Positions 1-9,145 of a DNA stretch of 41,082 bases are shown here, in pieces. How positions within the stretch are numbered: the first letter of the stretch is position 1; each line of letters begins with the position of its first letter. Source of the stretch: Prevotella sp. GTDB taxonomy: Bacteria; Bacteroidota; Bacteroidia; Bacteroidales; Bacteroidaceae. The notes beneath the pieces were generated by a model. The model made no database searches. It was given only the letters and a program-made list of their open reading frames with translations, and was not told where the DNA came from. The DNA lies in assembly GCA_022486815.1 (NCBI GenBank), contig JAKVJW010000025.1:1-41082 (forward strand), in the 5' to 3' direction. A program made the translations under genes and the position numbers.

Positions 1-217
1 CGTGACGGACAGACCTCCGGTGTACCGGTTGTGCCGCCAGGCGCACCGCCGGGTATCCGAGTCTGGGCAGGATAAGCGCTGAAAGCATCTAAGTGCGAAG
101 CCAGCCGCGAGATGAGAGCTCCACAAAAGGGCCGTCAGAGACGATGACGTTGATAGGGTGCAGGTGTAAAGGCGGTGACGTCAAAGCCGAGCACTACTAA
201 TTGCCCGAACACTTTCC
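1..217 (+). rRNA. rrl: 23S ribosomal RNA, 3' end (partial)
   Basis: The window opens inside the last part of a 23S rRNA gene. The stretch around 66-105 (gggcaggataagcgctgaaa, then catctaagtgcgaagccagc) and 191-210 (gcactactaattgcccgaac) are the conserved 3' domain in its Bacteroidales form. The 5' part lies outside the window. The exact 3' end is estimated from the expected closing helix (ACTTTC at about 211-216) and could be off by several bases. It is followed by 5S rRNA on the same strand, so this is the distal end of an rRNA operon. Confidence 0.95.
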
Positions 218-290
218 TTTCAAGAGGTCATACTTCCGGAAGAGCCGCCTTAACAGCGGCCGGTCCTGCGAGTCATATATGTCAACCCCA

Positions 291-403
<113 letters not shown>

Positions 404-429
404 CTTTTTTTAAGATAAGAACCCCCGGA

Positions 430-472
430 GGGCCCTGTCAGCACAGCGTGCCGGCGGGGCCCTTCTTTTTTT
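430..472 (+). terminator. rRNA operon intrinsic terminator
   Basis: A GC-rich hairpin with GGGCCC at 430-435 pairs with GGGCCC at 457-462. It is followed by ttcttttttt at 463-472. It sits about 27 nt after 5S rRNA and ends the ribosomal RNA operon. Confidence 0.9.
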
Positions 473-597
473 GTGTACAGGACCGATGGTTACTTATTCA
501 CTGATTGCTCTTTTTGAATATGTTTAAGGTGTAATTTAGATATGTTGAATCGGATGAATGACTTTTCCTGAGAGTAAGAAGATGAAACAGGATACCC

Positions 598-1047
598 TTA
601 ATAGAGTGTATGATAATCAGGTTCCGCCTTACGTATAAAAATCAATTCATCCGGCATTTTTACCCATTTACGATTTCTTGCAATTTTTATTACACTACCC
701 TTGATTTGTTTTAGTGTGTATGTGTTGTCTGTGTTTTTCTTGAGTTTAGCTGTCAGATCTTCACTTCCATAGTCATTTATTATGGTTAGTTCAGCTGTAT
801 TGGGAGAAGTAATCTTGGCTGAAGTAAATAACCATTTTCTTCCATCATGAATGTCACCAAAAAAGCCTGATAATTTTCCATAGATTTCCTGATGAGGGAC
901 CGTGATGTCATTTTTATAGAAGTTGATGATCATATATACGTCATACTTTTCATTGTATAAGTATCCTTTGAAGGTTAAACTGTCTGATTGTGCATAAACC
1001 GTTAGAGTCAGGCATGTCAATATTAATGTAAATAAAATCTTCTTCAT
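598..1047 (-). CDS. Hypothetical secreted protein (149 aa)
   Basis: I do not recognise the family. The reading frame is open to 1170, but the ATG at 1045-1047 is the better start. It gives a typical signal peptide (MKKILFTLILTC, cleavage likely after VYA), and a good promoter lies directly upstream at 1062-1092, inside what the longer frame would translate. The mature part is about 130 aa, rich in Lys, Asn and Tyr, with alternating beta-type stretches and no cysteine or obvious catalytic motif. It probably acts in the periplasm or at the outer membrane. It is divergent from the glycogen synthase gene and shares only a 124-bp regulatory region with it. No function can be given. Confidence 0.75.
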   Translation of the reverse strand: MKKILFTLILTCLTLTVYAQSDSLTFKGYLYNEKYDVYMIINFYKNDITVPHQEIYGKLSGFFGDIHDGRKWLFTSAKITSPNTAELTIINDYGSEDLTAKLKKNTDNTYTLKQIKGSVIKIARNRKWVKMPDELIFIRKAEPDYHTLY

Positions 1048-1061
1048 ATTTCTGTTTTTCG

Positions 1062-1092
1062 CAAAGTTATTGATTTTAGTTAATAATTCCAA
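1062..1092 (-). promoter_or_regulatory. Bacteroidetes-type promoter for the secreted protein
   Basis: On the minus strand TTG (1090-1092) is followed by exactly 20 nt and then TAACTTTG (1062-1069), matching the -33/-7 consensus TTTG-N20-TAnnTTTG. It lies 15 nt from the ATG at 1047. Confidence 0.75.
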
Positions 1093-1119
1093 CGTTTTCA
1101 GAAATAATTCTGGATTAAA

Positions 1120-1150
1120 TTGCGATATTACTGTTTTTAGTTTATCTTTG
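1120..1150 (+). promoter_or_regulatory. Bacteroidetes-type promoter for glycogen synthase
   Basis: TTG (1120-1122), 20 nt, then TATCTTTG (1143-1150), 21 nt before the ATG at 1172. It is back to back with the minus-strand promoter at 1062-1092. The two -33 elements lie 27 nt apart, so both genes are read from one compact divergent region. Confidence 0.75.
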
Positions 1151-1171
1151 TAAAGTTTTAGCAGAAGCATA

Positions 1172-2857
1172 ATGACAAAAAACAGACTATTTCCAGACTA
1201 TATTTTTGAGTCCAGTTGGGAAGTATGTAATAAGGTAGGTGGCATCTATACAGTGCTGTCAACTCAAGCGAAGACCTTACAGAATGTGATGCAAGATCAT
1301 GTTTTTTTTATTGGTCCGCAGTTTTCTAATCAGAGTGTGAATCCTTGTTTTCAAGAGGATGATTCTTTATTTTCTTCATGGAAAGAGGAGATCGCTAAAC
1401 AAGGTCTTCATGTAAAGACTGGAAGGTGGCTTGTACCAGGCGAACCAATAACCTTTCTTGTAGATTTTCAATCCTATTTTGAAATAAAAAATCAACTGTA
1501 TGGACGACTTTGGAATTTGTTTCGTGTAGACAGTCTGCATAGTTATGGTGACTATGATGAAGCGTCTATGTTCTCTTATGCTTCTGGTCTTGTTGTAGAA
1601 ACTTTTTATAAGTTTTATCTTAATGAAAAAGATAAGGTGGTTTTTCATGGTAATGAATGGATGTCAGGTTTCGGACTATTGTATATCCACTATAAAGTAC
1701 CATCAATTGCTACTTTGTTTACCACCCATGCTACCAGTATTGGCCGCAGTATAGCAGGAAACAATAAACCTCTTTATGCCTATCTTTCCAATTATAATGG
1801 AGATCAGATGGCTACGGAATTGAATATACAGAGTAAACATTCTGTAGAGAAACAGACTGCAAAATATGTAGACTGTTTTACTACTGTGAGTGATATTACA
1901 GCCAGGGAATGCAAGGAATTATTGGATAAACCTGTAGACGTCGTTTTGCCTAATGGTTTTGAGGATGGTTTTGTTCCCTCTGATCCTTTGTTTACAACTA
2001 AGCGTGATGCGGCACGAAAAAAGATTTTAGATGTAGCCAATGCTTTGTTAGGTACTTCTTTTGATAATCAAACCTTGATCATTTCGACAAGTGGGAGATA
2101 TGAATTCCGTAATAAGGGAATAGATGAGTTTATTGAAGTCATGAACCGATTGAGAAAAGGTTCTGAACTTTCGCGACCTATTCTTGCGTTTATTGATGTG
2201 CCAGATTGGGTATCCGAACCAAGAAAAGATTTGATAGATCGTCTTAAGGGGGGGAGAAAAGAGAAATTCCCATTAGAGAAACCTTATCTTACCCATTGGC
2301 TCCATAATATGGATGATGATCGGATCATAGGTATGATGAATTATCTGAATTTTCATAATATTGGAAATGATCAGGTAAAGTTAATATTCGTACCCTGTTA
2401 TCTGAATGGTCATGATGGTATTTTCAATATGACCTATTACGATTTGATATTGGGTAATGATTTATGTATTTATCCATCTTATTATGAACCTTGGGGATAT
2501 ACACCCCTCGAATCCATTGCTTTCAAGGTACCTTGTATTACGACAGATTTAGCTGGATTTGGCTTATGGGTAAATAAAGAACTTGGCAGATATGGTGAAA
2601 TAGAAGATGGCGTAAAAGTTGTTCATCGTACGGATTTTAATTATTTTGATGTAGCTGATTCCATTATGAATACCGTGCAGAAATACTCACAAATGACTAA
2701 ATCACAAGTGAATAGTTGCAGGAGGAAGGCAGGAAAACTTTCTCAAAAGGCTTTATGGAGTCGTTTCTTTGCGTATTATAGAGAAGCCTATGATTTTGCA
2801 CTTCGTAAGGCTCAAGATAGGAATGAGACAAGAAGTGATTGGGATTTGAGAATATAA
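1172..2857 (+). CDS. Glycogen synthase, eukaryote-type GT3 family
   Basis: Transfers glucose from a nucleotide sugar to the growing alpha-1,4-glucan chain in the cytoplasm. At 561 aa it is a single GT3-type GT-B enzyme. The N-terminal nucleotide-sugar loop is visible as EVCNKVGGIYTVLSTQAK (about 17-34), followed by HGNEWMSGFG in the first Rossmann domain. The C-terminal catalytic E-x7-E motif is E439 and E447 in YYEPWGYTPLESIA. GT3 enzymes are best known from animals and fungi but are the usual glycogen synthase in Bacteroidetes; bacterial GT5 GlgA looks different. The ATG at 1172 follows the promoter closely. The phosphorylase gene starts 15 nt after the stop, so the pair forms a glycogen storage and use operon without glgC or a branching enzyme nearby. 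Confidence 0.93.
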   Translation: MTKNRLFPDYIFESSWEVCNKVGGIYTVLSTQAKTLQNVMQDHVFFIGPQFSNQSVNPCFQEDDSLFSSWKEEIAKQGLHVKTGRWLVPGEPITFLVDFQSYFEIKNQLYGRLWNLFRVDSLHSYGDYDEASMFSYASGLVVETFYKFYLNEKDKVVFHGNEWMSGFGLLYIHYKVPSIATLFTTHATSIGRSIAGNNKPLYAYLSNYNGDQMATELNIQSKHSVEKQTAKYVDCFTTVSDITARECKELLDKPVDVVLPNGFEDGFVPSDPLFTTKRDAARKKILDVANALLGTSFDNQTLIISTSGRYEFRNKGIDEFIEVMNRLRKGSELSRPILAFIDVPDWVSEPRKDLIDRLKGGRKEKFPLEKPYLTHWLHNMDDDRIIGMMNYLNFHNIGNDQVKLIFVPCYLNGHDGIFNMTYYDLILGNDLCIYPSYYEPWGYTPLESIAFKVPCITTDLAGFGLWVNKELGRYGEIEDGVKVVHRTDFNYFDVADSIMNTVQKYSQMTKSQVNSCRRKAGKLSQKALWSRFFAYYREAYDFALRKAQDRNETRSDWDLRI

Positions 2858-2872
2858 TTAAACTTCAAGAAT

Positions 2873-5434
2873 ATGAAAATTAAAGCAGATTATTCAAATA
2901 CTCCTCAATGGAAGGATATAACAGTTAAGTCACGTCTTCCAGAGCAGTTGAAATGTTTAAATGAGCTGGCACATAATATGTGGTGGTCTTGGAACTATGA
3001 AGCTCGTAACATGTTCAAAGGTTTGGACGAACAACTTTATGAGGAAGTGGAACATAACCCAGTTTTGTTACTTGAACGTTTGAGTTATGATCGAAAGATG
3101 GCTATCGTAAAAGATAGTACCACAATGAAAAAGGTTCAGGATGTCTATGCAAAATTCTGTGACTATATGAATGCCAAGCCTGACAAGACCCGACCTTCTG
3201 TAGCCTATTTTAGTATGGAATATGGACTTGATCAAACCTTGAAGATTTATTCAGGAGGACTTGGAATGCTGGCCGGTGACTATCTGAAGGAGGCATCTGA
3301 CAGTAATGTTGATTTGGTCGGTGTAGGATTCCTTTATCGATATGGTTATTTCAAACAGTCTTTGAACATGGATGGGCAACAGATAGCCAAATACGATGCC
3401 CAGAATTTTAATTCTCTTCCTATTGAGCGTGTTCTCGACAAAGATGGTAATCCTCTTGTAGTTGATGTTCCCTATGTCAATTACCAGGTACATGCTTATG
3501 TATGGCGTGTAAATGTAGGGCGTATCAAACTCTATTTGATGGATACTGACAATAATATGAATTCTCAGTATGACCGTCCTATTACTTATAATTTATATGG
3601 TGGTGACTGGGAAAATCGCCTGAAGCAGGAAATCCTGTTGGGGATGGGTGGAATCCTGATGCTCAAAAAGTTGGGTATACAGAAAACGATCTATCATTGC
3701 AATGAGGGACATGCTGCTCTATGTAACTTGCAACGGCTGTTGGATTATGTTAAGGGTGGACTTGATTTCAATCAGGCCCTTGAACTGGTTCGTGCATCTT
3801 CTCTTTATACCGTCCATACACCAGTACCGGCAGGCCATGATTATTTTGATGAAGGACTCTTTGGGAAATATATGGGTAGTTATCCTGCTAAATTAGGAAT
3901 ATCATGGGATGAGTTCATCGGTATGGGACGTCAGAATCCAGATGATCATAATGAGAGATTCTGTATGTCTACTTTTGCCTGCAATACCTGCCAGGAAGTT
4001 AATGGAGTCAGTAAACTTCATGGATGGACTTCACAGAAAATGTTTGCTCCTATCTGGAAAGGCTATTATCCCGAAGAAAATCATGTTGGGTATGTCACTA
4101 ATGGAGTACATTTCCCGACCTGGTGCGCGTCAGAATGGCGAAAATTATATGATGCCTATTTTGATTCATCTTTCATGACGGATCAGAGCAATGAAGAACT
4201 TTGGCATGCTATCTATCATGTGGATGATGCTGAGATATGGCAGACGCGGATGTCTTTGAAGAAAAAACTGGTAGATTATATCTGTGAAAAGTTTACGCAG
4301 TCGTGGTTGAAAAATCAGGGTGATCCGGCACGAGTGGTATCTTTGCTAGAACGCATTAATCCTAATGCGCTGATGATTGGTTTCTGTCGTCGTTTTGCTA
4401 CTTATAAACGCGCAAACTTGCTTTTTACAGATCTTGACCGTTTGTCAAAGATCGTGAATGATCCGAAGCATCCTGTATTATTTTTCTTTTCAGGAAAGGC
4501 TCATCCTGCAGATGGAGCTGGACAGGATTTGATTAAGATGATTTTTGAGATTAGTCAAAGACCTGAATTTCTGGGTAAGATCATTTTTCTTGAAAACTAT
4601 GATATGCAATTGGCACATCGCTTAGTTTCCGGTTGTGATATATGGATGAATACACCTACCCGTCCTTTGGAAGCATCCGGTACCTCTGGCGAAAAGGCAG
4701 AAATGAATGGAGTAATCAACTTATCTGTTCTTGATGGCTGGTGGGTAGAAGGCTATCGTAAAGGTGCCGGTTGGGCACTTCCTCAGAAGCGGACTTATCA
4801 GAACCAGGATTATCAGGATAAGTTGGATGCTGCTACAATCTATAATCTTATTGAGAATGAGATCGTCCCTCTCTATTATGACCAGGATAAGGATGGTTAC
4901 AGTCATAACTGGGTTAAGGTTATCAAGAATTCAATAGCAACGATTGCTCCACATTATACCATGAAGCGTCAGTTGGATGATTATTATAATAAATTCTATA
5001 TCAAGGAGGCTGATCGTTTTGAGAAATTGTCTGCCAATGATAATCATCTGGCAAAAGAAATTGCTCTTTGGAAAGAGGAGGTTGCTCAGCGCTGGGATTC
5101 CATCAAGGTGGTGTCAAAAGATACATCGGTCTTTAATGATGGAGGAGAGACGGGTGTCAAGTATAGGCTGAGATATACGATTGATGAACAAGGTTTGAAC
5201 GATGCTATCGGTTTGGAATTGGTTACTTTGAAACCTGTTACTTCTGATGAAGAGCGTCAGATCTATAAGATATATCCTTTTAACTTGATTGGTAAGGATG
5301 GTAACAATTATACCTATGAAGCTGTTATTGAACCGGAAGAATCCGGTACCTTCCAGAGTTGTGTACGGATGTATCCCAAAAATCCTGATCTTCCTCATCG
5401 TCAGGACTTCTGCTATGTAAAGTGGTTAAATTAG
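2873..5434 (+). CDS. glgP: Alpha-glucan (glycogen) phosphorylase, GT35
   Basis: Releases glucose-1-phosphate from the non-reducing ends of glycogen or maltodextrin, using pyridoxal phosphate. The 853-aa protein belongs to the shorter alpha-glucan phosphorylase subfamily, with the N-terminal extension containing [15 protein letters not shown] (about 31-45). The catalytic core includes [23 protein letters not shown] near 115-137 and CNEGHAAL. The PLP site is [14 protein letters not shown], with the cofactor lysine at K608. The C-terminus (after about 740) has a beta-rich extension seen in this subfamily. It is translated directly after glycogen synthase from the same transcript, so synthesis and breakdown are co-expressed and are probably controlled at enzyme level. 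Confidence 0.93.
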   Translation: MKIKADYSNTPQWKDITVKSRLPEQLKCLNELAHNMWWSWNYEARNMFKGLDEQLYEEVEHNPVLLLERLSYDRKMAIVKDSTTMKKVQDVYAKFCDYMNAKPDKTRPSVAYFSMEYGLDQTLKIYSGGLGMLAGDYLKEASDSNVDLVGVGFLYRYGYFKQSLNMDGQQIAKYDAQNFNSLPIERVLDKDGNPLVVDVPYVNYQVHAYVWRVNVGRIKLYLMDTDNNMNSQYDRPITYNLYGGDWENRLKQEILLGMGGILMLKKLGIQKTIYHCNEGHAALCNLQRLLDYVKGGLDFNQALELVRASSLYTVHTPVPAGHDYFDEGLFGKYMGSYPAKLGISWDEFIGMGRQNPDDHNERFCMSTFACNTCQEVNGVSKLHGWTSQKMFAPIWKGYYPEENHVGYVTNGVHFPTWCASEWRKLYDAYFDSSFMTDQSNEELWHAIYHVDDAEIWQTRMSLKKKLVDYICEKFTQSWLKNQGDPARVVSLLERINPNALMIGFCRRFATYKRANLLFTDLDRLSKIVNDPKHPVLFFFSGKAHPADGAGQDLIKMIFEISQRPEFLGKIIFLENYDMQLAHRLVSGCDIWMNTPTRPLEASGTSGEKAEMNGVINLSVLDGWWVEGYRKGAGWALPQKRTYQNQDYQDKLDAATIYNLIENEIVPLYYDQDKDGYSHNWVKVIKNSIATIAPHYTMKRQLDDYYNKFYIKEADRFEKLSANDNHLAKEIALWKEEVAQRWDSIKVVSKDTSVFNDGGETGVKYRLRYTIDEQGLNDAIGLELVTLKPVTSDEERQIYKIYPFNLIGKDGNNYTYEAVIEPEESGTFQSCVRMYPKNPDLPHRQDFCYVKWLN

Positions 5435-5487
5435 TTTATTGAGAGAAAGAGAATACCTGATTGATGAGTCAGGTAGATAAAATAACA

Positions 5488-5513
5488 GGGGCATCTGGAT
5501 TTCCGGATGCCCC
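5488..5513. terminator. Bidirectional hairpin between glgP and prs
   Basis: GGGGCATC (5488-5495) pairs with GATGCCCC (5506-5513) around a short loop. The flanking T/A-rich bases are modest on both sides. It lies between two convergent genes and probably ends both transcripts. Confidence 0.75.
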
Positions 5514-5573
5514 TTATTTATAGTTGTTAATCTGTATTCTTCTTGAGTCTTATCAGATTTCTAATAGAGGATA

Positions 5574-6512
5574 TTATACTAGATATTGTGATGAGATGCT
5601 TTCATTGGCCTCCACACGACGGATCGTCTCTGCAAACATTGCAGCAACAGAAATCTGTTTGACTTTTTCACACCGGTTGGAATAAGGTATAGAGTCTGTA
5701 AATACAATTTCATCCAGAGCAGAGTTTTGGACTCTCTCAGAAGCTGGACCACTCATAACGCAGTGCGAAGCGCATGCCCTTATACTTTTTGCTCCTGCAT
5801 GCTTCATAATATCAGCAGCTTTGGTGATCGTTCCGGCCGTATCTACCATATCATCGATGATTACAACATTTTTATCTTTGACATCGCCGATAATCTGCAT
5901 GCTTCCAACGACATTTGCGCGTGTACGTGTTTTATTACAAAGAACCAACGGGCAACCGAAATATTTTGCGTATGTGTTGGCACGCTTTGAACCGCCTACA
6001 TCAGGAGAAGCAATGACGAGATCCTTGACATGCAGAGATTGCAGGTAAGGTAATAAGACTGCGGAGGCATAAAGATGATCGACAGGAACATTGAAGAAAC
6101 CCTGAATCTGGTCAGCATGAAGATCCATTGTAATCAGACGGTTAATACCTGCGACACTCAACAGATCGGCTACCAATTTGGCACCAATGCTTACTCTGGG
6201 TTTGTCTTTACGATCCTGGCGAGCCCAACCGAAATAAGGTATGACAGCGATGATATTTCTTGCTGAAGCACGCTTGGCTGCATCAATCATCAAGAGCAGT
6301 TCCATGAGGTTATCTGAATTGGGGAATGTACTTTGTACAAGAAATACATCACGGCCTCGGATAGATTCTTCATAGGAAACGGCAAATTCACCGTCTGAGA
6401 ATCTTGTAATTTGCAATTTTCCTAGAGGAACTCCTAAACTTGCGCAGATTTTTTCTGCTAAATACCTTGTGTTTGTACCAGAGAATACCGAAAAAGAGTT
6501 TTTTTCGCTCAT
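5574..6512 (-). CDS. prs: Ribose-phosphate pyrophosphokinase (PRPP synthetase)
   Basis: Makes 5-phosphoribosyl-1-pyrophosphate from ribose-5-phosphate and ATP, the precursor of purines, pyrimidines, NAD, histidine and tryptophan. The length, 312 aa, is normal for class I enzymes. Visible motifs are FSDGEFAV (38-45), the flexible-loop region PYFGWARQDRKDKPR (92-106), TMDLHADQIQGFF (128-140) and the PRPP-binding loop VVIIDDMVDTAGTI (216-229). The ATG at 6510-6512 fits the family start (MSEKNSFSVFSG). A possible promoter lies about 170 nt upstream (6680-6687), which would give an unusually long leader. It is divergent from nspC. Confidence 0.96.
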   Translation of the reverse strand: MSEKNSFSVFSGTNTRYLAEKICASLGVPLGKLQITRFSDGEFAVSYEESIRGRDVFLVQSTFPNSDNLMELLLMIDAAKRASARNIIAVIPYFGWARQDRKDKPRVSIGAKLVADLLSVAGINRLITMDLHADQIQGFFNVPVDHLYASAVLLPYLQSLHVKDLVIASPDVGGSKRANTYAKYFGCPLVLCNKTRTRANVVGSMQIIGDVKDKNVVIIDDMVDTAGTITKAADIMKHAGAKSIRACASHCVMSGPASERVQNSALDEIVFTDSIPYSNRCEKVKQISVAAMFAETIRRVEANESISSQYLV

Positions 6513-6679
6513 TACTATAAGTTTATGTTTGAAATATTTAATATATATTCAGCTTCTTCAGTTATTTATCTGCTTATTTACAAATTTCTTTATTATAATA
6601 ATGGAATTTGGGATCGTTATAGTGCAGAATATCACTTTACTCGTACTCTTAGCTCATCATAGAGTTGTCAAATCGTATG

Positions 6680-6687
6680 CAAAAGTA
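6680..6687 (-). promoter_or_regulatory. Possible -7 element for prs
   Basis: TACTTTTG on the minus strand matches TAnnTTTG. The nearest TTG (6711-6713) is 23 nt away, slightly too far for the usual spacing, so this is tentative. Confidence 0.35.
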
Positions 6688-6730
6688 AGTATTTTCTATT
6701 AGAAATAGCACAATATCCGAAATAAAAAAT

Positions 6731-6738
6731 TAACTTTG
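6731..6738 (+). promoter_or_regulatory. -7 element for nspC
   Basis: TAACTTTG matches the Bacteroidetes -7 consensus and lies 25 nt before the ATG at 6764. No clear -33 TTG is seen at the right spacing. Confidence 0.5.
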
Positions 6739-6763
6739 TGCAAAAAATTGAGATTTAATAGTT

Positions 6764-7936
6764 ATGAAAGTAAATCCAAAAACTTTTCAAGAAGTACATG
6801 AACCAATTTATGTTTTGGAAGAAAGTCTTCTGCGACGAAACTTAGAGTTGATCCATTCGATAGCAGAAACTGCGGACGCAGATATCATATTGGCGTTGAA
6901 AGCCTTTGCTTTGTGGAAGACTTTTCCGATATTCAAGGAATATATCTCGGCTACAACAGCCAGTTCTTTGTACGAAGCTCGTCTTGCCTTTGAAGAGTTT
7001 GGCAGCCCTGTACATATTTATACTCCGGTTTATACGGATGATATGATAGATGAAGTAGCGGGCTATTCCAGTCATCTGATCTTTAATTCCTGGGCTCAAT
7101 ACGATCGATACCACGAGCGGGTTTCTCAGGCCAATCAGAATACAAGTTTAGGCGTTCGGGTTAATCCTGAGTATTCTGAGATCAGGACAGCCTTGTATAA
7201 TCCTTGTGCTTCAGGATCAAGATTTGGTATTGTAGCAGATCAGTTGCCTGATAGATTACCATCAGATATCGAGGGTTTTCATATCCATTGTCATTGTGAG
7301 AATGGTGCTGATGTCTTCCAGCGGACTTTGTCTCATATCGAGGATAAATTCAGTAAATGGTTCCCCCAGTTGAAATGGATTAATTTCGGTGGAGGACATT
7401 TGATGACTCATAAGAAATATGATGTCAGGCTGTTGACTCGTATTTTGCAGGATTTCCATCGCCGTTATCCTCATTTAAAAATTATTCTGGAACCGGGAAG
7501 CGCTTTCGTATGGCGCACAGGACCATTAGTTGCACAGGTCGTTGATATTGTTGAAAATGATGGAATTCGTACGGCTGTTCTTAATGTAAGTTTTACTTGT
7601 CACATGCCGGACTGTTTGGAAATGCCTTACAAACCCGATATTCGCGGAGCAGAGAAATTGACTTTAGCTAAAGCAAAAGCTCCTGTGGAAGCACATATTT
7701 ATCGTTTAGGGGGCAGCTCTTGCTTAAGTGGTGATTTTATGGGGAGTTGGAAATTTGGTCATGAGTTGCAGATAGGTGAAAACATCATCTTTGAAGATAT
7801 GATTCATTATACCACTGTGAAAACGAATATGTTCAATGGTGTTTGCCATCCGTCTATAGGGCTATTGCATTCTGACGGTGAATTGGAAATTCTTCGTCGT
7901 TTTGGCTATGAAGATTATAAGAATCGTATGGATTGA
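6764..7936 (+). CDS. nspC: Carboxynorspermidine/carboxyspermidine decarboxylase
   Basis: A PLP-dependent fold-III decarboxylase that converts carboxyspermidine or carboxynorspermidine to the polyamine, the last step of the alternative polyamine route common in gut Bacteroidetes. The protein is 390 aa, typical for NspC. The PLP lysine is K46 in ILALKAFALW. Further signatures are HIHCHCENG, WINFGGGHL, ILEPGSAFVW and the C-terminal YRLGGSSCLSGDFMG. The partner dehydrogenase is not in this window. It is divergent from prs with a 251-nt intergenic region. It probably forms a single-gene transcript, since 216 nt separate it from the tRNA cluster, which has its own promoter. Confidence 0.93.
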   Translation: MKVNPKTFQEVHEPIYVLEESLLRRNLELIHSIAETADADIILALKAFALWKTFPIFKEYISATTASSLYEARLAFEEFGSPVHIYTPVYTDDMIDEVAGYSSHLIFNSWAQYDRYHERVSQANQNTSLGVRVNPEYSEIRTALYNPCASGSRFGIVADQLPDRLPSDIEGFHIHCHCENGADVFQRTLSHIEDKFSKWFPQLKWINFGGGHLMTHKKYDVRLLTRILQDFHRRYPHLKIILEPGSAFVWRTGPLVAQVVDIVENDGIRTAVLNVSFTCHMPDCLEMPYKPDIRGAEKLTLAKAKAPVEAHIYRLGGSSCLSGDFMGSWKFGHELQIGENIIFEDMIHYTTVKTNMFNGVCHPSIGLLHSDGELEILRRFGYEDYKNRMD

Positions 7937-8082
7937 TAGAAAGAAATGAGCGTGAAATCCTGTTTCTTGTTCTGTCGTTTACCGTGATTAAAAAATAGTA
8001 GGATGCATCATGTTGGTGTCATACTCCGGCAGATTGCCCGAGAATCAGCTTTCATGATATTTCTAAAAAAAGACACAAAAAA

Positions 8083-8114
8083 TTTGTCAGGTTTGAAAAA
8101 AAACTTTACCTTTG
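8083..8114 (+). promoter_or_regulatory. Promoter of the tRNA cluster
   Basis: TTTG (8083-8086), 20 nt, TACCTTTG (8107-8114): a near-perfect Bacteroidetes housekeeping promoter, 38 nt before the first tRNA. The rest of the 216-nt gap after nspC (7937-8152) shows nothing else recognisable. Confidence 0.8.
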
Positions 8115-8152
8115 CAATCGCATTTAGAGAAATGTGCCTGTATAGGTAAAAG

Positions 8153-8225
8153 GCGGCAATAGCTCAGTTGGTAGAGCGCGACCTTGCCAAGGTCGAGGTC
8201 GCGGGTCCAAGTCCCGTTTGCCGCT
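8153..8225 (+). tRNA. tRNA-Gly (GCC), copy 1
   Basis: A 73-nt cloverleaf. Acceptor GCGGCAA (8153-8159) pairs with TTGCCGC (8218-8224) and the discriminator is T. The anticodon stem CGACC/GGTCG encloses the loop TTGCCAA with anticodon GCC at 8186-8188. The T arm carries GGTCCAAGTCC. CCA is not encoded. It is identical to the copy at 8476. Confidence 0.95.
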
Positions 8226-8263
8226 CAACATTCTGAATAAATAATAAGGTCTGACCTTAAGAA

Positions 8264-8345
8264 GCCCAGGTGGCGGAATTGGTAGACGCGCACGTTTCAG
8301 GTGCGTGTGTTTAACGACGTGCAGGTTCGAGTCCTGTTCTGGGCA
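8264..8345 (+). tRNA. tRNA-Leu (CAG)
   Basis: A class II tRNA with a long variable arm. Acceptor GCCCAGG (8264-8270) pairs with TCTGGGC (8338-8344), with one G-T pair. The D arm is GCGGAATTGGTAGACGCGC. The anticodon stem CACGT/GCGTG holds loop TTCAGGT with anticodon CAG at 8298-8300. The T arm is GGTTCGAGTCC. Confidence 0.95.
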
Positions 8346-8373
8346 CTGATTTATTCAGAATGATTTATATGTT

Positions 8374-8457
8374 GGAGAGGTGGCGGAATTGGTAGACGCG
8401 CTACTTTGAGGGGGTAGTGAAAATTATTTCGTGGGAGTTCGAGTCTCCTCCTCTTCA
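8374..8457 (+). tRNA. tRNA-Leu (GAG)
   Basis: A class II tRNA. Acceptor GGAGAGG (8374-8380) pairs with CCTCTTC (8450-8456), with one G-T pair, and discriminator A. The D arm is the same as in the previous tRNA-Leu. The anticodon stem CTACT/GGTAG encloses TTGAGGG with anticodon GAG at 8408-8410. A long variable arm follows. Confidence 0.95.
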
Positions 8458-8475
8458 CGATTGTTTTTTGATTTT

Positions 8476-8548
8476 GCGGCAATAGCTCAGTTGGTAGAGC
8501 GCGACCTTGCCAAGGTCGAGGTCGCGGGTCCAAGTCCCGTTTGCCGCT
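8476..8548 (+). tRNA. tRNA-Gly (GCC), copy 2
   Basis: Identical over all 73 nt to the tRNA at 8153-8225, with anticodon GCC at 8509-8511. A run of seven T (8549-8556 region) follows directly and may help end the tRNA transcript. Confidence 0.95.
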
Positions 8549-8578
8549 CTTTTTTTGTTAAGGGAAACATACACTTTC

Positions 8579-9136
8579 ATGAATTTATATCTTAGATATT
8601 TTGATAAAGAGACATTAGTTGCTAATGTCAATGAAGCTATTGATTTCTTACGCAGCATACCTGACATTAATTTGGATGATGCGTTGGTAGAAGACATTCG
8701 GGATTATGTCGCCAGTGATGTGATGTATCCAAAACGTTACAAGGTTCGTCCTAGAGTTTATTTTATCATCATTAAGACTACCGCTGCTACAATGTTGGAT
8801 TTTAAGGAAAAAAAGGCTGTACATCCAAATGTAAATACTATGTCACCTGCAGTAGAACGGCATGATTTGGCCGCTACCGCCATGACACGGCTTACCGTTG
8901 AGCATCAGGGCTGGTATGAAGGCGCTTTGGATTTCAAACGTGTCGTGATGATTCCTGCGACAGGCAAACATGAATACAGGGATACACATTTTGTGGCAGA
9001 TGTTAAGGCTGTATCCGGTCAGGATTGCTATAATCGGATAGTGGAGCATCTTCGTGCACGGGTAGATAGCCGTAGCCAATTTCCTTCGGCAAAAGGAAAG
9101 AATTTCCAGTTCAAATACTTGGGTATGTGGAAATAA
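8579..9136 (+). CDS. Conserved hypothetical protein (185 aa)
   Basis: The family is not one I can name with confidence. The frame is open back to 8507, but that start lies inside tRNA-Gly copy 2. The ATG at 8579, 31 nt after the tRNA, is the sensible start (MNLYLRYFDKETLV). The protein has no signal peptide or membrane segment and looks cytoplasmic. An N-terminal helical part with acidic residues (about 10-50) is followed by a mixed, basic C-terminal part ending in SAKGKNFQFKYLGMWK. The ssb gene begins 9 nt after its stop, so it heads an operon with ssb, the GldE-like gene and the phosphopantetheinyl transferase. The position beside ssb suggests a nucleic-acid or housekeeping role, but that is only context. 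Confidence 0.8.
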   Translation: MNLYLRYFDKETLVANVNEAIDFLRSIPDINLDDALVEDIRDYVASDVMYPKRYKVRPRVYFIIIKTTAATMLDFKEKKAVHPNVNTMSPAVERHDLAATAMTRLTVEHQGWYEGALDFKRVVMIPATGKHEYRDTHFVADVKAVSGQDCYNRIVEHLRARVDSRSQFPSAKGKNFQFKYLGMWK

Positions 9137-9145
9137 CTGAAGCCT

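Noticed and set aside
1048..1170. N-terminal extension of the 149-aa secreted protein
   Set aside because: It would put residues in front of a clear signal peptide and covers the promoter at 1062-1092.
8507..8578. Extended start of the gene before ssb
   Set aside because: It would begin inside tRNA-Gly copy 2; the ATG at 8579 is free of the tRNA.
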